From Arcobacter sp. (lineage in GTDB: Bacteria; Campylobacterota; Campylobacteria; Campylobacterales; Arcobacteraceae): a stretch of DNA of 18,976 nt. Below, one piece after another: positions 15,088-18,976 of this stretch (position 1 is its first letter; each line of letters opens with the position of its first letter). The notes beneath the pieces are model-generated. The model was not told the origin of the DNA. It saw only the letters and a program-made list of their open reading frames with translations, and searched no databases. The translations under genes were made by a program, and so were the position numbers. Location of the stretch: contig DAOVXU010000011.1 of NCBI GenBank assembly GCA_030635995.1, positions 1 through 18,976 of the forward strand, read 5' to 3'.

Positions 15088-15800
15088 TGAAGATTATAGT
15101 ATGTGAAAAAGAGTATAGTATAGATGAAAAAGTTACAAATATATTAGATATATTAACATATATAAAAATAAATTTAAATAATTCCTTAGCATTTAGATAT
15201 GGCTGTAAAAGTGGTGTTTGTGGCAGTTGTGCTGTTGTTGTTAATGGTGTTGAAAAATTAGCTTGTGTTGAAAATATAGATGGAAATACTACTATTAAAC
15301 CTTTACGAAGATTACCTAGTATAAAAGATTTGGTTATAGATTCTTCAAATATAAAGAATAAATTAATGCAAGCAGAAGCATTTTTAAAAGAAAAATCAAA
15401 TGAAAAGATTACCCAAGAAAATATAGATAAAATTGATCTACAAAGTAATTGTATTTTATGTAATAGTTGCTATAGTTCTTGTCCCGTATTTGATATAAAT
15501 CCTGATTTTATAGGACCTTTTGCTTTAACTCGTGCTTATAGATATTTAAATGATGCTAAAGAGCTTGATAGTAAAAATAAATTAGATGCAATTCAAAAAA
15601 CTGGTATTTGGGATTGTACATTATGTGGTGCATGTAGCTTAGTTTGTCCCCAAAATATTGATATTAAAATGGATATTATGAATTTGCAGAATATGAGTAT
15701 ACAAAATGGTTATGAAAACCCAGCATTTAGTTCTAGCGTAGATACCTTTGGTGGATTTGATAGTAATATCAACTTTGGCTTTAATCCAAATGGATTTTAA
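15087..15800 (+). CDS. succinate dehydrogenase/fumarate reductase iron-sulfur subunit
   Basis: A 237-residue electron-transfer subunit. A plant-type [2Fe-2S] ferredoxin domain has Cys40, Cys45, Cys48 and Cys60 (YGCKSGVCGSC). An alpha-helical ferredoxin domain has two CxxCxxCxxxCP motifs: Cys122/125/128/132 and Cys177/180/183/187. In E. coli FrdB the second motif lacks the residue equivalent to Cys180 and holds a [3Fe-4S] cluster; here all four are present, as in type E succinate:quinone oxidoreductases, predicting a second [4Fe-4S]. The C-terminal tail (about 214-237) is rich in Gly, Phe and Asn. The start is GTG 15087 overlapping the upstream stop, with GGAG at 15075-15078. No membrane-anchor or CCG-domain subunit gene follows. 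Confidence 0.9.
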   Translation: MKIIVCEKEYSIDEKVTNILDILTYIKINLNNSLAFRYGCKSGVCGSCAVVVNGVEKLACVENIDGNTTIKPLRRLPSIKDLVIDSSNIKNKLMQAEAFLKEKSNEKITQENIDKIDLQSNCILCNSCYSSCPVFDINPDFIGPFALTRAYRYLNDAKELDSKNKLDAIQKTGIWDCTLCGACSLVCPQNIDIKMDIMNLQNMSIQNGYENPAFSSSVDTFGGFDSNINFGFNPNGF

Positions 15801-15816
15801 ATAGTAGGAGATACTT

Positions 15817-16131
15817 ATGAAAAATAAAGAGATAATACAAATATTAAAAGATACTTATCCTCGGGATATAAGAAAACAGTTAGTAAAAACTATTTTAATA
15901 GAAGAAAAAAGATGTGATGCAGTAGAGATTAAAGAGTATTATTTGATAATAAATCAAATCTTATCTTATGTTTTGAAAGAGTTAAATTGGAATTTTACAG
16001 ATAGCTCAAAGTCTTGGGATGAGAATCCATTGATGATAATGGAAGATGTTTTTCCCAATATTGATACTACTAAATGGTATAAAGAACAAAAATTAGTAAT
16101 CTCAAATGATATAAATGTGATTGTTAGTTAA
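15817..16131 (+). CDS. hypothetical protein, 104 residues
   Basis: Not recognised. A soluble, charged 104-residue protein with no signal peptide, membrane segment or cysteine cluster (a single Cys). The N-terminal half looks helical and basic (KDTYPRDIRKQLVKTIL), and the C-terminal part is Trp-rich and acidic (LNWNFTDSSKSWDENP). A good ribosome binding site, TAGGAG (15805-15810), precedes ATG 15817, and the codon use matches its neighbours, so it is probably a real gene. It follows the iron-sulfur subunit by 16 nt and could be cotranscribed. A role in assembling or tethering the SdhA/SdhB pair would be guesswork. Confidence 0.65.
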   Translation: MKNKEIIQILKDTYPRDIRKQLVKTILIEEKRCDAVEIKEYYLIINQILSYVLKELNWNFTDSSKSWDENPLMIMEDVFPNIDTTKWYKEQKLVISNDINVIVS

Positions 16132-16132
16132 G

Positions 16133-16154
16133 AGATAAAGCCTAAGCTTTATCT
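16133..16154. terminator. hairpin between convergent genes, possible bidirectional terminator
   Basis: Perfect 9-bp arms AGATAAAGC (16133-16141) and GCTTTATCT (16146-16154) with a CTAA loop, two bases after the plus-strand stop and overlapping the minus-strand stop codon. The T-tracts are poor on both sides (TTCAAATTTT on plus), so termination strength is uncertain, but the position between convergent genes fits. Confidence 0.5.
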
Positions 16155-17359
16155 TCAAATTTTGCTAAAAACTTTTTAATATTTTTAGCTGCTTGTCTAA
16201 TTCTCTTATCATTTTCAATTAGAGCAATTCTTACATAATTTTCACCATGTTCACCAAAACCTATACCAGGAGCAACTGCTACACCAGCTTCAACTAATAA
16301 TTTTTTAGAAAACTCTAATGACCCTAAATGTTCTACACAAGGTGGTACTTTTGCCCATACAAACATAGATGCTTTATTTCTTTTTATATGCCATCCTGCT
16401 CTATCAAATGCTTCAATTAGTACGTTTTGCCTATGGTCATATTTATCTGTAATATCTTTTACACATTGCTGATCCCCATTAAGTGCAACAGTAGCAGCAA
16501 CTTGAATAGGTGTAAACATACCATAATCAAGCCAAGATTTGATTTTTTGTAATGCACCAATTAGTTTTGTATTTCCTACAAAGAATCCTACTCTCCAACC
16601 TGCCATATTGTATGATTTACTAAGTGTAAAACTTTCAACAGCCACATCAGTAGCCCCTTCAACTTCCATAATTGAAGGTGTTTTATAACCATCAAATGTA
16701 ATATCTCCATAAGCAATATCACTAATTACATAAAATCTCTCTTTTTTAGCCATAGCTACAAGTCTTACATAAAAGTCCGGAGTTACTGTTGCAGTTGATG
16801 GATTGTGAGGGAAGTTTACAACCACATACTTTGGTTTTGGAGAACTATTTTTAAATACATTTTCTAAATCTTCAAAAAATTTATCTTCATCAATATTATA
16901 ATGTTCATCAAATACAATACCAAATTTTACAACATTACCACCAGCAAGAATAAATGCATAAGAATGAATTGGATATGTAGGATCAGGTACAATAGCAACA
17001 TCACCTGGATTTGTTATAGCATAAGCTAAGTGAGCATAACCCTCCTTACTTCCCATCGTTGCAACACATTGTGTTTGTGGATCTAAATCAACATCATACT
17101 TTCTTTTATACCAACCAGCAATTGCCATAAGTAATTTTGGTATCCCTTTTGATGCAGAATATCCGTGTGTTTTAGTTTTTTGTGCTGATTCTACAAGCTT
17201 TTCTCTAATATGTTCAGGTGTATCACCATCTGGATTTCCCATTGAAAAATCAATTACATCTGCACCAGCTCTTCGTTCTTTCATCTTTAAGTCATTTACC
17301 TCTGCAAAAACATACTTTGGTAATCTTTCCATTCTATCAAATTTTATCTCATCAAACAT
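16142..17359 (-). CDS. alaC: AlaC-like PLP aminotransferase (alanine-synthesising; often named LL-DAP or aspartate aminotransferase)
   Basis: A 405-residue class I/II aminotransferase that strongly resembles E. coli AlaC (glutamate-pyruvate aminotransferase) along its length: RLPKYVF (12-18), DFSMGNPDG (37-45), THGYSASKGIP (64-74), MGSKEG (102-107), PDPTYPIHSY (125-134), PLP Lys248 in FTLSKSYNMAGWRVG, DYGMFTPIQVAA, GSLEFSKKLL and APGIGFGEHG. The likely reaction is pyruvate plus glutamate giving alanine. Automatic annotations of close homologues vary (LL-diaminopimelate or aspartate aminotransferase), so substrate choice should be held loosely. AAAGGGA precedes the ATG. It is the last gene of a minus-strand group; Campylobacter has a homologous aminotransferase in the same setting. 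Confidence 0.85.
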   Translation of the reverse strand: MFDEIKFDRMERLPKYVFAEVNDLKMKERRAGADVIDFSMGNPDGDTPEHIREKLVESAQKTKTHGYSASKGIPKLLMAIAGWYKRKYDVDLDPQTQCVATMGSKEGYAHLAYAITNPGDVAIVPDPTYPIHSYAFILAGGNVVKFGIVFDEHYNIDEDKFFEDLENVFKNSSPKPKYVVVNFPHNPSTATVTPDFYVRLVAMAKKERFYVISDIAYGDITFDGYKTPSIMEVEGATDVAVESFTLSKSYNMAGWRVGFFVGNTKLIGALQKIKSWLDYGMFTPIQVAATVALNGDQQCVKDITDKYDHRQNVLIEAFDRAGWHIKRNKASMFVWAKVPPCVEHLGSLEFSKKLLVEAGVAVAPGIGFGEHGENYVRIALIENDKRIRQAAKNIKKFLAKFEDKA

Positions 17360-17372
17360 TTTTTCCCTTTCT

Positions 17373-18185
17373 TTATTTGACTATAATTGTCAGACCTCTT
17401 TTAATATTTAGTAGTGTATATCTATCTTCAATTTTTATATAATATGTATCTTTTGGTAATTTTATCTTTAGCCCTTTATACACTCTACTTTTTTTAACTA
17501 CACCAAGTACAGTTAAATCTTTACTATAAAATGACATACTTGGAAACCAATGATTTAGTTTCTGACTAATCACTTTTATCTCTTTAGCATCATCTACTTT
17601 TAAAAGATATGCTTTTAGAGGTTTAAGCAATTTATTTTTCTCATTCTTTTCCATTTTTATAGCTTGTGACAACTTTGTATTTTTAACATTTATCTTATAT
17701 TCCCAAGAGGTTAAAGACAGTTTATTAATATCTAAAATAACAGTTTCACTTCGTTGTAATTCTTTGTTGAAAATATATGGGTCAAGCATATATTCACTTT
17801 TGAAGAATATCTTCCATCTCATTATTTTATCATTATAAGATAATGAATTGGTAAAATAGTAAGAATAACCTAAGTTTGCTAAGGTATCTTTTAGTATCTT
17901 AAATGCAAGTGTTGGATTGCTATTTACTATAAAAGTTAAAGTTACTTTTTTAGGACTATTAAATCGTAATTTTAAAAGTCCATTTTCATTTAAAGTATCT
18001 AAAACCTTTGTATATCTTAAGTTATCTCCTATATAAAAAAGATCTTTTTGTTTTGTTATATTATCTATTAAATTTTTATGTTTAATATAATTGTTGGTAT
18101 CAATTATATTTTCTATTTTTTGCTGCAATAAATCAGCATCTACAGAAGTTAATAAAATTAAACAAAATAATAATATTTTTTTCAA
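17373..18185 (-). CDS. exported protein of unknown function
   Basis: A 270-residue protein with a clear signal peptide (MKKILLFCLILLTSVDAD, cleavage probably after about residue 17), so periplasmic or surface located. No catalytic or metal-binding motif and no further membrane helix was recognised. The sequence mixes Lys-rich and beta-prone segments: a region around 80-130 ending in aromatic residues (NLGYSYYF), a charged helix around 178-195, and a C-terminal beta-rich stretch (YYIKIEDRYTLLNIKRGLT). It sits 13 nt upstream of alaC and 9 nt downstream of rlmB, so the three are probably one operon. Campylobacter jejuni has a putative periplasmic protein in the equivalent place, suggesting a lineage-conserved family. 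Confidence 0.75.
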   Translation of the reverse strand: MKKILLFCLILLTSVDADLLQQKIENIIDTNNYIKHKNLIDNITKQKDLFYIGDNLRYTKVLDTLNENGLLKLRFNSPKKVTLTFIVNSNPTLAFKILKDTLANLGYSYYFTNSLSYNDKIMRWKIFFKSEYMLDPYIFNKELQRSETVILDINKLSLTSWEYKINVKNTKLSQAIKMEKNEKNKLLKPLKAYLLKVDDAKEIKVISQKLNHWFPSMSFYSKDLTVLGVVKKSRVYKGLKIKLPKDTYYIKIEDRYTLLNIKRGLTIIVK

Positions 18186-18194
18186 AAGACTTAT

Positions 18195-18878
18195 CTACTT
18201 TAAAGCGTGTATTAAAATTCCAGCTGCTACTGATACATTTAAGCTATCAAAATTATTTTCCATTTTAATAGCTACTCTTAAATCTAATTTTTTAGTTAAT
18301 CTACCCGATAAACCATCTCCCTCATTTCCTAAGAATAGAGCCATTTTTTGATCTTTTTCTCTTGAGATAGATTTAATATCATACCCTTCTGTGTCTGCAC
18401 CAACTAAACTAAATCCAACTTGTTTTAGTTCGTTTGCAAGGTCAAAACTATTGTGTACTAATCCTACAGGAAAGTCCAACATAGTTCCCGAACTTGTTCT
18501 TACCATTGGAGCAGGAAGTGGATTTTTAAGTCCACATATTATTAATCCTTCTGCACCAAGGGCATAACACGAACGGATAATTGCACCTATATTTCCTGTA
18601 TCTGTAAGTCCATCAAGGACAACTATAAATTCTTTCTTTTTTAATTCTGTTAATTCAGTATATTCATAATCTTTGATTCGTAGCAAAAATCCTTGGTGAT
18701 TTCCACCACGAGCAAGACCTTGTGCTTTTTGCATATCTGGTCTAATGATTTTTGCACCATTATCCATAAATTTTTTGAAAAGTTTTTTATCAATCTCTTT
18801 TGTTAAAAAGATCTCTTCAATAATTTCTGGATGCTTATCTAAAATATAAAATACTATTTGTTTTCCGTATACTATCAT
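18195..18878 (-). CDS. rlmB: TrmH/SpoU-family 23S rRNA (guanosine-2'-O-)-methyltransferase
   Basis: SPOUT-superfamily 2'-O-ribose methyltransferase; RlmB methylates G2251 of 23S rRNA (E. coli numbering). For the 227-residue product: an N-terminal L30e-like substrate domain begins MIVYGKQIVFYIL; then come motif 1 LDGLTDTGNIGAIIRSC (Asn96, Arg102), motif 2 LGNEGDGL (Glu186) and motif 3 SLNVSVAAG (212-220), the S-adenosylmethionine-binding trefoil knot. The frame stays open upstream to the window edge, including a TTG at 18923, but ATG 18878 is chosen because the family normally begins with this M-x-x-YGK segment. No Shine-Dalgarno precedes it. RlmB is favoured over a tRNA TrmH by its L30e-like N-domain, but the target is inferred. 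Confidence 0.88.
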   Translation of the reverse strand: MIVYGKQIVFYILDKHPEIIEEIFLTKEIDKKLFKKFMDNGAKIIRPDMQKAQGLARGGNHQGFLLRIKDYEYTELTELKKKEFIVVLDGLTDTGNIGAIIRSCYALGAEGLIICGLKNPLPAPMVRTSSGTMLDFPVGLVHNSFDLANELKQVGFSLVGADTEGYDIKSISREKDQKMALFLGNEGDGLSGRLTKKLDLRVAIKMENNFDSLNVSVAAGILIHALK

Positions 18879-18884
18879 ACGTGA

Positions 18885-18890
18885 ATTATA
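18885..18890 (-). promoter_or_regulatory. -10 element immediately upstream of rlmB (predicts leaderless mRNA)
   Basis: On the minus strand a perfect TATAAT is followed by only six bases before the chosen rlmB ATG (18878). Transcription normally begins 6-7 nt after the -10, which would place the first nucleotide at or within a base of the start codon. No -35 box is clear. A longer protein or a more distant promoter beyond the window edge cannot be excluded. Confidence 0.4.
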
Positions 18891-18976
18891 GCTAACTCTT
18901 TGTACTAATATACTTAAGCCCAAATCTACAAGAATTTTGCTATCATCACAATTATAATAATTATAAATAATGGAAT

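Noticed and set aside
18879..18976. Upstream part of the rlmB frame read as a separate or fused protein (the peptide ILVQRVSYNS recalls the start of D-aminoacyl-tRNA deacylase)
   Set aside because: Only a few residues match, the frame is cut by the window edge, there is no start signal, and RlmB homology begins at MIVYGK.
1..18976. CRISPR arrays, tRNA/rRNA genes, transposases, phage or defence systems
   Set aside because: No regularly spaced repeats, cloverleaf-like segments, integrase/transposase motifs or defence-protein signatures were seen in any frame; the window is core-genome-like.

Overview
The window is strongly AT-rich chromosomal DNA with short gaps, frequent 1-11 nt gene overlaps and AAGGA-type ribosome binding sites. 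Gene content and order point to a Campylobacterota (Epsilonproteobacteria) chromosome, most likely a free-living Arcobacter-like lineage. Two blocks resemble Campylobacter jejuni synteny as I remember it: lysA-x-pheA-hisC-(fliFGH)-dxs (the Cj0314-Cj0321 area), and aminotransferase-periplasmic protein-rRNA methyltransferase (the Cj0150c-Cj0153c area). No phage genes, transposase, CRISPR array, tRNA or rRNA was seen.

Layout. (1) 1-1709: a short leader, then tpiA and fabI, which are tightly coupled. (2) 1702-1947: a non-coding stretch with a long imperfect palindrome that overlaps the end of fabI, followed by a perfect A/T-only hairpin directly upstream of lysA. (3) 1948-11962: a nearly gapless plus-strand cluster: lysA, a chemoreceptor with a c-type heme motif, pheA, hisC, a purine-type phosphoribosyltransferase, dxs, queF, a small HTH/coiled-coil protein and a membrane histidine kinase with a second c-type heme motif. 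(4) 12020-12967: a 2-hydroxyacid dehydrogenase with its own likely promoter. (5) 13011-16131: a Phd/YefM-like orphan protein, a succinate dehydrogenase/fumarate reductase flavoprotein and iron-sulfur pair without any membrane-anchor gene, and an unknown 104-residue protein. (6) 16142-18878, minus strand: rlmB, an exported protein of unknown function and an AlaC-like aminotransferase, read towards a shared hairpin where the two transcription directions meet.

How the genes work together. Most encode housekeeping biosynthesis: triose phosphate isomerisation, type II fatty acid synthesis, lysine and phenylalanine/histidine synthesis, isoprenoid precursors, queuosine, alanine and rRNA modification. 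Two sensory proteins with periplasmic CxxCH heme motifs sit inside this biosynthetic cluster. One should signal to the flagellar motor. The other should phosphorylate an unlinked response regulator. Together they suggest redox or gas sensing.

The least ordinary items are the fabI-lysA palindrome, the two heme-sensor genes, and the anchorless SdhA/SdhB pair. In that pair the flavin-linking histidine is replaced and the third iron-sulfur centre is predicted to be [4Fe-4S]. I did not find a clearly new multi-gene system.
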